From Thermoleophilaceae bacterium (GTDB taxonomy: Bacteria; Actinomycetota; Thermoleophilia; Solirubrobacterales; Thermoleophilaceae), in the NCBI GenBank assembly GCA_030447725.1, contig JAUJOQ010000001.1, positions 249,068 to 313,067 of the forward strand: a DNA stretch of 64,000 bases. Reading direction: 5' to 3'. Below are positions 8,679 through 16,883 of the stretch, in pieces. A program made the position numbers and the translations under genes. How positions within the stretch are numbered: position 1 is the stretch's first letter; each line of letters starts with the position of its first letter. Below the pieces are notes generated by a model, which made no database searches, was not told the DNA's origin, and saw only the letters and a list, made by a program, of their open reading frames with translations.

Positions 8679-10262
8679 ATGGAGGCGACCACGACAGCCC
8701 CGCTCGAGTCCTTCAGCCCCATCGACGGCCGCCGCCTCGGCGCGGTGGCGACGGTGGCGCCCGAGCAGGTGCAGTCGGTGGTGGACGACGTGGGCGAGGT
8801 GCAGCCCTTCTGGGCCGCGCTGCCGCTCTCCGACCGCGCCCGCTACATGCGCCGTACCGCGCAGGTGATCATCGACTCGCTCGACGAGCTGAGCGCGCTG
8901 CTGACCCGCGAGCAGGGCAAGCCGCGCAACGAGTCCTACGTGATGGAGCTGCTGCCCACGATCGACGCCCTGCACTGGATAGCCGGCGCGGGGCCCGGCA
9001 TCCTGGCCGACGAGGACGTCTCGCTGCCGATCTTCCTCAAACAGAAGCGGGCCAAGCACGCCTTCGAGCCGCTCGGCGTTGTTGGCGTGATCGCGCCATG
9101 GAACTACCCCTGGTCGATCCCCTTCGGCGAGGTGGCCATAGCCCTGATGTGCGGCAACGGGGTGGTGCTCAAGCCGGCGTCGCTGACCCCCCTGATCGGC
9201 CAGCGCATACAGCATGTCTTCGAGCGCGCCGGCCTGCCGGAGGGCATCGTGCGCGCGGTGCATGGCGGAGGCGCCGTCGGCCAGGCGCTGGTCGAGTCGA
9301 GCGCCGCCAAGATCTTCTTCACCGGCTCGGTGGAGGTGGGGCGCGGCGTCGGCGCGGCCTGCGCGGAGAGGATGAAGGGCTCGGTGCTCGAGCTGGGCGG
9401 CAAGGACCCGATGCTCGTGCTTTCCGACGCCGACGTCCCGAACGCCGTGGCTGGTGCGATGTGGGGTGGCTTTGCCAACGCCGGGCAGACCTGCTCGGGC
9501 ATCGAGCGCGTGTACGTGATGCGCGACATCGCCGAGCGCTTCACGGAGTCACTGGTGGCCGGCGCCCGTGCGATGAGGGTTGGCGACCCGATGCAGTGGA
9601 GCACGGAGATCGGCCCGATGGTCTCGAGCGAGCAGTTCGAGCTGGTGGGCGAGCTCGTCGACGACGCCGTGGCCGGTGGCGCCGAGCTGCGCTGCGGGGG
9701 GCCGATTCAGCCCGGAGGGGCGCCCGAAGCCGACTGGTTCGCTCCAGCGGTGCTCACGGGCGTCACACACGAGATGCGGATCATGCGTGAGGAGATCTTC
9801 GGGCCGGTGGTTCCCGTGATCACCGTCGAGTCAGAGGACGAGGCGATCGCGCTGGCCAACGACTCCGAGTTCGGTCTCGGGGCGTCGGTATGGACCACCG
9901 ATCGGCCGCGCGGGGAGCGGATCGCGCGGCGCATCGAGGCAGGGATGGTCTGGATCAACGACCACATGTACTCCCACGGCGCTTGCTCCTGCTCATGGGG
10001 CGGGGTGAAGCAGTCGGGGCTCGGCCGCGCGCACTCGCGGTTCGGCTTCCACGAGTGCGTGAACATCAAGCTTCTGTCCTGGGACCCCTCACGCACGCGC
10101 AACTTCTGGTGGCACCCCTACGACGTCTCGCTCGGCCGCGCCATGCACGCCTCCGCCCAGTTGCTCTACGGCCGCGACGACGACAAGCCGGGCGCCCTGC
10201 GCCGCGGCCTTCCCGCTTACGCGCGCCTCGCCGCGAAGATGCTGGGCTCAGGCGGGCGCTAG
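8679..10262 (+). CDS. NAD(P)-dependent aldehyde dehydrogenase
   Basis: A 527-residue member of the aldehyde dehydrogenase superfamily, oxidising an aldehyde to an acid with NAD(P). The conserved elements are present: APWNYPW (cofactor domain), FFTGSVEVGR (cofactor loop), LELGGKDPM with the general-base Glu, and the catalytic Cys at residue 272 in NAGQTCSG. EEIFGPVVPV and a late GVKQSGLGR motif also fit. The last 60 residues are an extra hydrophobic/basic tail beyond the usual end, which may attach the enzyme to the membrane; this is inference. Succinate-semialdehyde-type enzymes are a reasonable guess, but the substrate is not determined. ATG 8679 starts just before the conserved domain. Confidence 0.88.
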   Translation: MEATTTAPLESFSPIDGRRLGAVATVAPEQVQSVVDDVGEVQPFWAALPLSDRARYMRRTAQVIIDSLDELSALLTREQGKPRNESYVMELLPTIDALHWIAGAGPGILADEDVSLPIFLKQKRAKHAFEPLGVVGVIAPWNYPWSIPFGEVAIALMCGNGVVLKPASLTPLIGQRIQHVFERAGLPEGIVRAVHGGGAVGQALVESSAAKIFFTGSVEVGRGVGAACAERMKGSVLELGGKDPMLVLSDADVPNAVAGAMWGGFANAGQTCSGIERVYVMRDIAERFTESLVAGARAMRVGDPMQWSTEIGPMVSSEQFELVGELVDDAVAGGAELRCGGPIQPGGAPEADWFAPAVLTGVTHEMRIMREEIFGPVVPVITVESEDEAIALANDSEFGLGASVWTTDRPRGERIARRIEAGMVWINDHMYSHGACSCSWGGVKQSGLGRAHSRFGFHECVNIKLLSWDPSRTRNFWWHPYDVSLGRAMHASAQLLYGRDDDKPGALRRGLPAYARLAAKMLGSGGR

Positions 10263-10264
10263 TC

Positions 10265-10450
10265 GTGAGTGGAACCTCGGCACGTGCAGCGCCACGACGC
10301 GCGGGTGAGCGAGGTCGGGGGCGCTCACAAGCCCCGCCCGACGGCGGGCTCGACGAGCTGGCCGACTTCGCGATGGAGAGCGAACGGGCAGCTCGGGACG
10401 CGAACCGGCTCGCGCGGGTCGTGGGCTTCCGGGTCTGCGGTCGGCGCTGA
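10265..10450 (+). CDS. Possible small protein, unrecognised
   Basis: A 61-residue frame begins with GTG two bases after the aldehyde dehydrogenase stop. Its second half (LDELADFAMESERAARDANR) would form an acidic/basic amphipathic helix, while the first half is Arg/Gly-rich. No family is recognised and no clear ribosome binding site is visible, so it may simply be non-coding. The remaining stretch to 10523 holds nothing else I can support. Confidence 0.2.
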   Translation: MSGTSARAAPRRAGERGRGRSQAPPDGGLDELADFAMESERAARDANRLARVVGFRVCGRR

Positions 10451-10523
10451 GAGCGGTGCGTTCGCCTCGTAGGCGGCCCGGGCCCCGCCTTGCGTGAGCC
10501 ATGGACAAGAGAAGAGGCTGGCA

Positions 10524-11336
10524 TCAAGCGACCCGAGCGGCCGGCACGAACCGCAAGCGTTCGGGCACGAACGGAATCACGGCGCGCTTGACGTACTCGG
10601 CGCCGCCGGCCACGAGCGCCTTGCGCACCGGCGCCGGGGGCAGCGGCGCGAAGCCGTACTCGCCCCGGATGCGATCGGGCAGCAGCGCGATCGTGATGAA
10701 GTTCACCGTCTGCAGCAGTGGCTGCGCGATCCACGGCACCGGCGGCTCGAGCACGATCGCGCGTGCGCGCTCACGGGCCCAGTCGGTGACCATCAGCGTG
10801 TCGCCCTCGAGCATCTCGCGGCGGTACTCGTCGAGGTCGGCGATGGTTTCGGGCATGTCGGCGCGCTCAAGCCCGAACAGCTCGCCCACCAGCTTGTAAT
10901 CCTCCCAGTAGCGAGCCTCCTCCACGCGCGACATCGCGCCCACGTACTTGCGGTAGACCACCAGCCCCGAGTCGACGAGCGTGAACAGCACCCACAGCAG
11001 CAGGTCGGGCTGATCGGCCCGGTAGGAGGTGCCGGCGGGAAATCTGCCGACCGGCTGCTGGATCTTTCCGTTCACGCGCTTGTGCATCGAGCGCACGTGG
11101 GCGGTCACCCGGTCGGCGTCCTCGCGGGCCCCCCAGCCGATCGTGCTCATCACCGCGGCGGTGCGCGCCAGGCGGTCGTAGGGCTCGTCCATCGCGCTCG
11201 AGTGCGCGAGCAGGCCCGCGACCGCCAGCGGATGTGCTGCCTGCATCAGCAGCGCCCGGGGGCCGCTGAGGGCGATAGCGCGCTCGCGGTGCACGCGCCG
11301 CAGCATCGAGTCGTCGGTGAAGTAGCCCGCGGACAC
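10524..11336 (-). CDS. Oxygenase MpaB-like (DUF2236) family protein
   Basis: A 270-residue protein of the DUF2236/MpaB-like family, which includes latex-clearing and other haem-dependent oxygenases. Recognisable are the opening [20 protein letters not shown], with the family histidine, then [20 protein letters not shown], and [14 protein letters not shown]. Short hydrophobic stretches near residues 205-220 could be membrane-associated. The substrate cannot be assigned. It is transcribed divergently from the met8-like gene, with 36 bases between starts, so both promoters must lie in or very near this gap. Confidence 0.8.
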   Translation of the reverse strand: MSAGYFTDDSMLRRVHRERAIALSGPRALLMQAAHPLAVAGLLAHSSAMDEPYDRLARTAAVMSTIGWGAREDADRVTAHVRSMHKRVNGKIQQPVGRFPAGTSYRADQPDLLLWVLFTLVDSGLVVYRKYVGAMSRVEEARYWEDYKLVGELFGLERADMPETIADLDEYRREMLEGDTLMVTDWARERARAIVLEPPVPWIAQPLLQTVNFITIALLPDRIRGEYGFAPLPPAPVRKALVAGGAEYVKRAVIPFVPERLRFVPAARVA

Positions 11337-11372
11337 CTACACCAGGGTACGGCCCGTAGAATCGGGGGGACC

Positions 11373-12110
11373 ATGCCTGCCGCCGCCTACGCCGGAAAGC
11401 CCTGCGTCTGCCAGTTCCGCAAGGGGATCTGTGACCAGACCTGCGTTCAGGGGATGTTGGAGACGCCGTTCTACATCGCCTGCCTGAAGCTCGCCCGGCG
11501 TAGGTGCCTGGTGGTGGGAGGCGGCGACATCGGCCTCGAGAAGGTGGAGGGCCTGCTGGCCGCGGAGGGTGACGTGACTCTGGTGGCCCCGGACGCCATC
11601 CCCGCGCTGGAGAGCCTGGCCGCGGAGGGCTCGATCGACTGGGAGCGGCGTGGGTATCGCCCCGAGGACCTGGAGGGAGCGTTCATGGTGATCGCGGCCA
11701 CGAACGACACAGACGTGAACATCGGGATCTACGAGGATGCCGAGCGGCGGGCGATGCTCGTGAACGTGGTCGACGTCCCACCGCTGTGCAACTTCATCCT
11801 GCCGGCCATCGTGCGCACCGGGCCGCTGGCGATCGCGATCTCCACCGCGGGCGCGAGCCCCGCCCTGGCCAAGCGCATCCGCAATCAGATCGCCGAGGAG
11901 TACGGAGAGCCCTACGCCCGCCTGGCGGTGATGCTCAACGACGTGCGCGGGTGGGCCAAGGGCACCCTGTCCACCTACCAGGACCGCAAGGCGTTCTTCG
12001 AGTCGATCGTGAACGGCGACCCCGACCCGGTCGAGCTGCTGCGCCAGGGCGACGAGGCAGCCGTGCGCGACCTGATCGAAGCTGCCAGGCGAACGGCCAC
12101 GCCGGCCTAG
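11373..12110 (+). CDS. Precorrin-2 dehydrogenase/sirohydrochlorin ferrochelatase-like (Met8/CysG N-domain)
   Basis: A 245-residue Met8/CysG-A-type protein that oxidises precorrin-2 with NAD and may insert iron to form sirohaem. The Rossmann motif [18 protein letters not shown] is at about residues 47-64. [15 protein letters not shown] (about 130-144) and the [15 protein letters not shown] motif match the family, including its catalytic Asp/Ser region. Before the Rossmann fold is an unusual 40-residue extension with cysteines in CVCQ, ICDQTC, and one more nearby, which might bind metal. GGGGGGA lies just before ATG 11373. Substrate would come from the CobA domain encoded at about 17.8 kb. Confidence 0.88.
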   Translation: MPAAAYAGKPCVCQFRKGICDQTCVQGMLETPFYIACLKLARRRCLVVGGGDIGLEKVEGLLAAEGDVTLVAPDAIPALESLAAEGSIDWERRGYRPEDLEGAFMVIAATNDTDVNIGIYEDAERRAMLVNVVDVPPLCNFILPAIVRTGPLAIAISTAGASPALAKRIRNQIAEEYGEPYARLAVMLNDVRGWAKGTLSTYQDRKAFFESIVNGDPDPVELLRQGDEAAVRDLIEAARRTATPA

Positions 12111-12178
12111 CCTGCGCACGCTCGCCGACCGCATGGTCGCGACGGGCAACCGCTGCCTCGACCGTCAAGGCGCGCCGG

Positions 12179-12206
12179 TTGCCTCGCCGGCACGCGGGGG
12201 TACCCT
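12179..12206 (+). promoter_or_regulatory. Candidate promoter giving a leaderless moaC transcript
   Basis: TTGCCT at 12179-12184 and TACCCT at 12201-12206 are separated by 16 bases. The moaC GTG is only 7 bases past the -10 box, and no ribosome binding site fits between them, so transcription would start at or within a base or two of the start codon. Confidence 0.4.
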
Positions 12207-12212
12207 GGCGTC

Positions 12213-12704
12213 GTGGGTGAGCTCTCGCACCTCGACGACGACGGGCGTGCCCGGATGGTCGACGTGGGTGAGAAGGGCCACACCGACCGCCGCGCCGTGG
12301 CCCGCGCCGTGGTGAGCATGGCTCCAGAGACCGCAGCGGCGGTCGCGCGCGGCGACGCTCCAAAGGGGGACGTGATCTCGACCGCCCGCATCGCGGGCAT
12401 CCAGGGCGGCAAGCGCACGGCCGACCTGATCCCGCTCTGCCACCCGCTTGCCCTGTCCTTTCTGGACGTGTCGATCGAGGTGGACCCCGCAGCCGGCCGG
12501 GTGCTGCTCACCGCGGAAGCCCAGACGAGCGGTCAGACCGGGGTGGAGATGGAGGCGATGACGGCCTGTACGGTGGCCGCGCTCACCGTCTACGACATGG
12601 TCAAAGGCATGGAGCGCGGCGTGGAAGTGGGACCGGTTTCGCTGGTTGAGAAGACCGGCGGCAGGAGCGACTGGCGCCGGGACGCCGGCGCCCGCCCGTC
12701 ATGA
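12213..12704 (+). CDS. moaC: Cyclic pyranopterin monophosphate synthase MoaC
   Basis: Second step of molybdenum cofactor synthesis, converting the MoaA product to cyclic pyranopterin monophosphate. The 163-residue protein has the family motifs MVDVGEKGHTDRRAVA (about 15-30), KGDVISTARIAGIQGGKRT, LIPLCHPLALS, and EMEAMTACTVAALTVYDM. The active-site lysine lies in VEKTGGRSDW near the C-terminus. It overlaps the next molybdopterin gene by 4 bases, so the pair is coupled. moaA, moaE, moaD and moeA are not in this window. Confidence 0.95.
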   Translation: MGELSHLDDDGRARMVDVGEKGHTDRRAVARAVVSMAPETAAAVARGDAPKGDVISTARIAGIQGGKRTADLIPLCHPLALSFLDVSIEVDPAAGRVLLTAEAQTSGQTGVEMEAMTACTVAALTVYDMVKGMERGVEVGPVSLVEKTGGRSDWRRDAGARPS

Positions 12705-13165
12705 GGGCGGCGGTGCTGACGATCTCCACCTCGCTTTCGGAGGGCAGGGGCGAGGATGTGTCCGGCCCCGCGCTGGCCGAGCGCTGCGAGGCGGCGGGGC
12801 TCGACACCGTGCGCGAGACCCTGCCCGACGACCGCCGGGCGATTGCCGTAGCCCTGCGCCGCCTGGCAGACGAAGCAGGCGTGCGCTTCGTGTTCACCAC
12901 GGGGGGGACCGGACTGACCGCTGACGACGTGACGCCCGAGGCCACCCGCGACGTACTCGAGCGCGAGGCGCCCGGCTACGCAGAGACCATCCGTGCCGAG
13001 TCGCGCTCGCACACGCCGCTGGGGATCCTGACCCGCGGCGTCTCGGGCATCCGCGGGCGCACGCTGATCGTGAACTTCCCCGGCAATCCGAAGGCGATCG
13101 GAGAATCGTGGCCCGTGGTGGAGCCCACCCTGAGCCACGCCGCAGAGACGCTCGAGCGTGAGTGA
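12701..13165 (+). CDS. Molybdopterin adenylyltransferase-like (MogA/MoaB)
   Basis: A 154-residue MogA/MoaB-family protein that activates molybdopterin by adenylation, or is its MoaB paralogue. The binding loop TTGGTGLTADDVTPEAT is at about residues 66-82, followed by the expected LTRGVSGIRG and VNFPGNPKAIGES motifs. It overlaps moaC by 4 bases and the ABC transporter gene ccmA by 8 bases, so it links cofactor synthesis to the cytochrome c maturation genes on one probable transcript. MogA and MoaB are hard to separate by sequence alone, so I leave the symbol blank. Confidence 0.88.
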   Translation: MRAAVLTISTSLSEGRGEDVSGPALAERCEAAGLDTVRETLPDDRRAIAVALRRLADEAGVRFVFTTGGTGLTADDVTPEATRDVLEREAPGYAETIRAESRSHTPLGILTRGVSGIRGRTLIVNFPGNPKAIGESWPVVEPTLSHAAETLERE

Positions 13166-13853
13166 CCCAACGGTGGCACCGGCGCTCGAGCTGGACGGGC
13201 TCGAGCGCCGCTACGGCGACCGCGTGGCCCTGAGCGGTGTCACGGTGCGCCTCGAGCCCGGCCGGACCCTGGCGGTGTTCGGCGCCAACGGCGCGGGCAA
13301 GACCACCCTCCTGCGGGTGCTCGCAGGGCTGCTGCGCCCCCACGCCGGAACGGCACGGGTGATGGGATGCGAGCTGCCCGGCGAGACGTGGAAGGTGCGC
13401 GGTCGGATCGGTTACCTCGGCCACGACCCGCTGCTCTACCGCCAGCTGACCGGCCGCGAGAACCTGACCTACCAGTCGCGGCTCTACGACCTGGAGCCTG
13501 AACGAGTGGAGGAGGCGTTGGCCGCGGTGGGCCTCGAGCGCCGCGCCAACGAGCCGGTGCGCGATCTCTCGAAGGGGATGGTGCAGCGCCTGGCCGCCGC
13601 GCGCGCGACCCTGCACGACCCCGACCTGCTGCTGCTCGACGAGCCGCGCGCCAACCTCGACCCGGCGGCGGCCGACCGCCTGGAGCCGCTGATCGGACGC
13701 GACTCGGGCCGCGCGCGGGTGCTGGTGACCCATGACGTGGACGGCGGCCTGGCCGAGGCCGACCTGGCGGTGGGCCTGCGCGGCGGGCGCCAGGCCTTTG
13801 CCCTGCCCGCCGGCGAGCTGGACGGCGCCCGGGCGCGAGGCCTGTACTCGTGA
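13158..13853 (+). CDS. ccmA: Haem ABC exporter ATP-binding protein CcmA
   Basis: ATPase of the CcmABCD complex, which supports haem delivery for cytochrome c maturation. The 231-residue protein has Walker A GANGAGKTT (42-50), a Q-loop region at GYLGHDPLLYRQLTGREN, a signature LSKGMVQRLAAARA (about 137) in place of LSGGQ, and Walker B LLLLDEPRANLDP (about 156-168). The identity rests mainly on the following ccmB- and ccmC-like genes; alone it would be a generic ABC ATPase. The GTG start at 13158 overlaps the upstream gene. Confidence 0.85.
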   Translation: MSDPTVAPALELDGLERRYGDRVALSGVTVRLEPGRTLAVFGANGAGKTTLLRVLAGLLRPHAGTARVMGCELPGETWKVRGRIGYLGHDPLLYRQLTGRENLTYQSRLYDLEPERVEEALAAVGLERRANEPVRDLSKGMVQRLAAARATLHDPDLLLLDEPRANLDPAAADRLEPLIGRDSGRARVLVTHDVDGGLAEADLAVGLRGGRQAFALPAGELDGARARGLYS

Positions 13854-14524
13854 TCCGCGCCGCCGCGGCCATCCTTCGCAAGGACCTCACGATCGAGATG
13901 CGCACCAAGGAGTCGGTGCCCGCGATGACGCTGTTCAGCGTCACCGTCTACGTGCTGTTTCACTTCGGGCTCGACCGGGACACGCTCGACGGTGAGCTGG
14001 CCTCGGGAGTGCTGTGGGTCACCCTGCTCCTGGCCACGGTGATCGGCGTGTCGCGGCTGTTTGCGACCGAGCGCGAGCAGGGCGGCATCGACGCCCTGCT
14101 GCTGGCGCCGGTCGACCGCACCGCGCTGTTCGTCGCAAAGGCCGCTGCGCTGTTTTTATACCTCGTGCTGTTAGAGGTGGTGGCCGTGCCGGTGTTCGGC
14201 CTCCTGCTGCTGGGCCCCGATCTGCTCGCCGCCTTACCCGAGCTGCTGGTGATCCTCGTACTGGCCGACATCGGTCTGGCGGCGGTCGGCGCCCTCGTGG
14301 CCGCACTGGCCGTCGAGACCCGCGCGCGTGAGCTGGTCGTGCCGCTGCTGCTGCTGCCGCTGGTGGTGCCACTGCTGATCGGCGCCGCCTCCGCCAGCGA
14401 GCCGCTCCTGCGCGAAGGCGCCGAGCCCGAGGACTTGGGGCGCTTCCTCGCGTTGCTCGCCGGCTACGACCTCGTGTTCTTGCTGATCGCCCTGGCCGTG
14501 TTCGACTTCCTGCTCGACGATTGA
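13850..14524 (+). CDS. ccmB: Haem exporter membrane protein CcmB
   Basis: Membrane partner of CcmA. The 224-residue protein begins with a cytosolic segment (LRKDLTIEMRTKESVPAM) typical of CcmB, followed by about six hydrophobic segments (near 22-40, 48-66, 95-118, 125-150, 160-180 and 200-222). The motif ATEREQGGIDALLLAPVDRTALFVAK in the first cytosolic loop is characteristic of the family. It overlaps ccmA by 4 bases (GTGA). Confidence 0.85.
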   Translation: MIRAAAAILRKDLTIEMRTKESVPAMTLFSVTVYVLFHFGLDRDTLDGELASGVLWVTLLLATVIGVSRLFATEREQGGIDALLLAPVDRTALFVAKAAALFLYLVLLEVVAVPVFGLLLLGPDLLAALPELLVILVLADIGLAAVGALVAALAVETRARELVVPLLLLPLVVPLLIGAASASEPLLREGAEPEDLGRFLALLAGYDLVFLLIALAVFDFLLDD

Positions 14525-14591
14525 AGCGCGGGCGCTAACCAGAACAGTGCATGCGAGTCCGCCGGCAGTACGCCACGTCTAGGATGGTGGT

Positions 14592-15317
14592 GTGTACTCC
14601 AAGGGCTTCAAGCCGCTCGCCGTCGCCACCGTGCTCAGCATCCTGGCGGCCTTCGCGCTCGTCTTCTTCTACGCCCCCAACGACGCGGACCAGGGCTTCA
14701 TCCAGAAGATCTTCTACGTGCACGTGCCGATGGCGATCGTGGCGCTCTTCGGTTTCGTGGCCGGCGGGATCATGGCCATCAAGCACCTGCGCACGGGCGA
14801 GGCGTCGTGGGACATGCGCTCCTACGTGGCGATCCACCTGTCGATCATCCTCGGTACCGCCGTGCTGGTCACAGGGGCGATCTGGGCCAAGGCCTCTTGG
14901 GGCCACTGGTGGGTGTGGGACGAGCCGGTGCTGGTCTCGTTCCTGATCGTCTTCCTTCTCTACTGCGTCTACTACCCGCTGCGGTACTCGATCGAGGACC
15001 CCGAGCGCCAGGCGCGCTACTCCTCGGTGTTCGCGATCGCCGCAGGCGCCTTCGTGCCGATCAACTTCACCGCGGTGCGCCTGGCCGAGTCGGTCACACA
15101 CCCACGCGTGCTCTCCCAGACAGGCGGCAGCCTGCCGGGCGACATGCGGCTCACCTTCCTGATCTCGCTGCTGGCAATGACGCTGCTGTTCGTGACCCTG
15201 TGGAAGCTCGAGCTGACCTCCAAGCACGCCTCGATGCAGCTCAAGCGTCTGCGCCGCCGGCTCGAGCTGCGTGCCGAGGAGCGGGGCGCCGCGACACCGG
15301 CGCGCAGCCCGGTCTGA
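14592..15317 (+). CDS. ccmC: Cytochrome c assembly protein CcmC
   Basis: Integral membrane haem-handling protein of system I cytochrome c maturation. The 241-residue protein shows six hydrophobic segments. The tryptophan-rich haem motif reads WGHWWVWDE at about residues 104-112. Flanking histidines fit the family: HVPMA near residue 39 and a later His in SVTHPRVLS. The last 25 residues are basic and charged. GTG 14592 follows a TAGGAT box (14580-14585) by 6 bases, suggesting a separate leaderless promoter despite lying 67 bases after ccmB. Confidence 0.92.
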   Translation: MYSKGFKPLAVATVLSILAAFALVFFYAPNDADQGFIQKIFYVHVPMAIVALFGFVAGGIMAIKHLRTGEASWDMRSYVAIHLSIILGTAVLVTGAIWAKASWGHWWVWDEPVLVSFLIVFLLYCVYYPLRYSIEDPERQARYSSVFAIAAGAFVPINFTAVRLAESVTHPRVLSQTGGSLPGDMRLTFLISLLAMTLLFVTLWKLELTSKHASMQLKRLRRRLELRAEERGAATPARSPV

Positions 15318-15321
15318 GCCC

Positions 15322-15486
15322 ATGCCGGCGCTGCCGCTCGAGGAGGCCGGGAAGTACGTGGCCGGGGCCTACGTCGTCTTCCTCACCTTGATCCTCGTCT
15401 ACGTCGCGATCATGGGGGCCAAGATCTCGAGGATCGAGCGCGAGGTGACCGAGCTCTTGGAGCTGGAGGAGAGAGAAGCCAGGTGA
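15322..15486 (+). CDS. CcmD-like small membrane protein
   Basis: A 54-residue protein with one membrane helix (about residues 10-31) followed by a charged coiled-coil-like tail rich in Glu and Arg. Size, topology and position directly after ccmC match CcmD, the small subunit that releases CcmE from CcmABC; sequence similarity across this family is too weak to prove it. It begins 4 bases after the ccmC stop and overlaps hemA by 4 bases. Confidence 0.7.
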   Translation: MPALPLEEAGKYVAGAYVVFLTLILVYVAIMGAKISRIEREVTELLELEEREAR

Positions 15487-16883
15487 CGCGTGAGCTGATC
15501 GCCCTCGGCGTGTCGCACAAGACCGCTCCGCTGGCGCTGCGCGAGCGCCTCGCACTGCCCGAAGGCCGCGCCACGGCCGTACTGGCTGAGCTCTGCGGCC
15601 AGGACTCGGTGCAGGAGGCGGTCGCCATCTCGACCTGCAACCGGTCTGAGATCTACCTCGTGGCCTCCGACGCGGTTGCCGCCGAGAGCGCCGCGCTCAC
15701 CGTGCTGGCGCGCGAGGCCGGCATCCGGCCCACAGAGCTCACCGACTGGCTGTACTCCTTCCGCGAAGGCGACGCGGTGCGCCATCTGTTCGGGGTGGCC
15801 GCCGGACTCGACTCGATGATCGTGGGCGAGGCGGAGATCCAGGGGCAGGTCAAGCGCGCATACGAGCTGGCCCTGGTCGAGGGCGCCACCGGGCCGATCA
15901 CCAACCGCCTGTTCCGGGAGGCGCTCGGCGCCGGCAAGCGGGTGCGCACCGAGACGGCCGTGGGTCGTTCGCGACCCTCGGTCTCGTCGGTGGCGGTCGA
16001 GCTGGCCGCGGACATGCTTGGCGACCTCTCCACCCGCCGTGTGCTCGTGATCGGAGCCGGTGAGAACGGCGAGCTGACGGCCAAGGCGCTTCACGAGAAG
16101 GGCGTGCATACCGTGTTCGTCGCCAACCGCCACTACGACCGCGCGATCGGCCTGGCCCAGCGCTTCGCCGGCACCGCGGTGCGCTTCGACGACCTCCCGT
16201 CCGAGCTGGCCGAGGCCGACATCGTGGTCAGCTGCACCGCCTCTCCCCACCAGATAGTCGACCGCGAGGAGCTTGAGCTGGTGAGCGCCGAGCGCGGGGG
16301 GCGCCCGCTCGTGCTGATCGACATCGCGGTGCCCCGCGACGTGGACCCGCGCGTACGCGACCTCCCCGGCATCACCCTCTATGACATGGACGACCTTCAG
16401 CGGGCCGTGGCGCAGCGGCGCAGCGTGCGCGAAGCGGAGGCCGCCCGGGCCCGCACGCTCGTGGACCAGCAGGTCGCCGGCTTCGACCGCTGGCTCGCCA
16501 GCCTCGACGTGGTGCCCACCATCGCCGCACTGCGGGAGCGTGGACTGGCGGTGGTGGACGCCGTGCTCGCCGAGAACGATTCGCGCTGGGATGCCCTCTC
16601 CGACGCCGACCGCGAGCGGCTGAGGGTGATGTCCACCGCGATCGTGAACCGGTTGCTGCACGAACCCACCCTGCGGTTGAAGAGCGCCGCCGGGGAGGAC
16701 TGCTCGTATGAGTACGTGCAGGCGATACGCGAGCTGTTCGGGCTGGAGATTCAGGGGTCCGGTGCTCGCCGGAACAACGTTCCGGCTGCGCTCCTCCCCG
16801 AGCTCCCCGAGGCGCCCATGCAGGACGGCGAGCGCTCGGCGGACGTCACCCGGCTCGACTCGCGCCGCCGCCGGCACGGCTGA
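15483..16883 (+). CDS. hemA: Glutamyl-tRNA reductase HemA
   Basis: First committed enzyme of the C5 haem pathway, reducing glutamyl-tRNA to glutamate-1-semialdehyde with NADPH. The 466-residue protein has the N-terminal GVSHKTAPLALRERL (9-23), the active-site Cys52 in ISTCNRSEIY, GLDSMIVGEAEIQGQVK, the NADPH-binding VLVIGAGENGELTAK, and a C-terminal dimerisation domain ending near AIRELFGLEIQ (about 424). The rest is unusual: residues about 425-440 are encoded by the window's dispersed palindromic repeat, and a further 25-residue tail follows. GTG 15483 overlaps the ccmD-like gene. Confidence 0.96.
   Translation: MTRELIALGVSHKTAPLALRERLALPEGRATAVLAELCGQDSVQEAVAISTCNRSEIYLVASDAVAAESAALTVLAREAGIRPTELTDWLYSFREGDAVRHLFGVAAGLDSMIVGEAEIQGQVKRAYELALVEGATGPITNRLFREALGAGKRVRTETAVGRSRPSVSSVAVELAADMLGDLSTRRVLVIGAGENGELTAKALHEKGVHTVFVANRHYDRAIGLAQRFAGTAVRFDDLPSELAEADIVVSCTASPHQIVDREELELVSAERGGRPLVLIDIAVPRDVDPRVRDLPGITLYDMDDLQRAVAQRRSVREAEAARARTLVDQQVAGFDRWLASLDVVPTIAALRERGLAVVDAVLAENDSRWDALSDADRERLRVMSTAIVNRLLHEPTLRLKSAAGEDCSYEYVQAIRELFGLEIQGSGARRNNVPAALLPELPEAPMQDGERSADVTRLDSRRRRHG
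16756..16802 (+). repeat. Dispersed palindromic repeat inside hemA
   Basis: The copy is identical to the 8.6 kb copy from the GGTGCTC segment through GCCGGAACAACGTTCCGGC to CTCCCCGAG. It lies in frame within the 3' end of hemA and adds a peptide reading about ARRNNVPAALLPE beyond the conserved domain. Confidence 0.9.
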
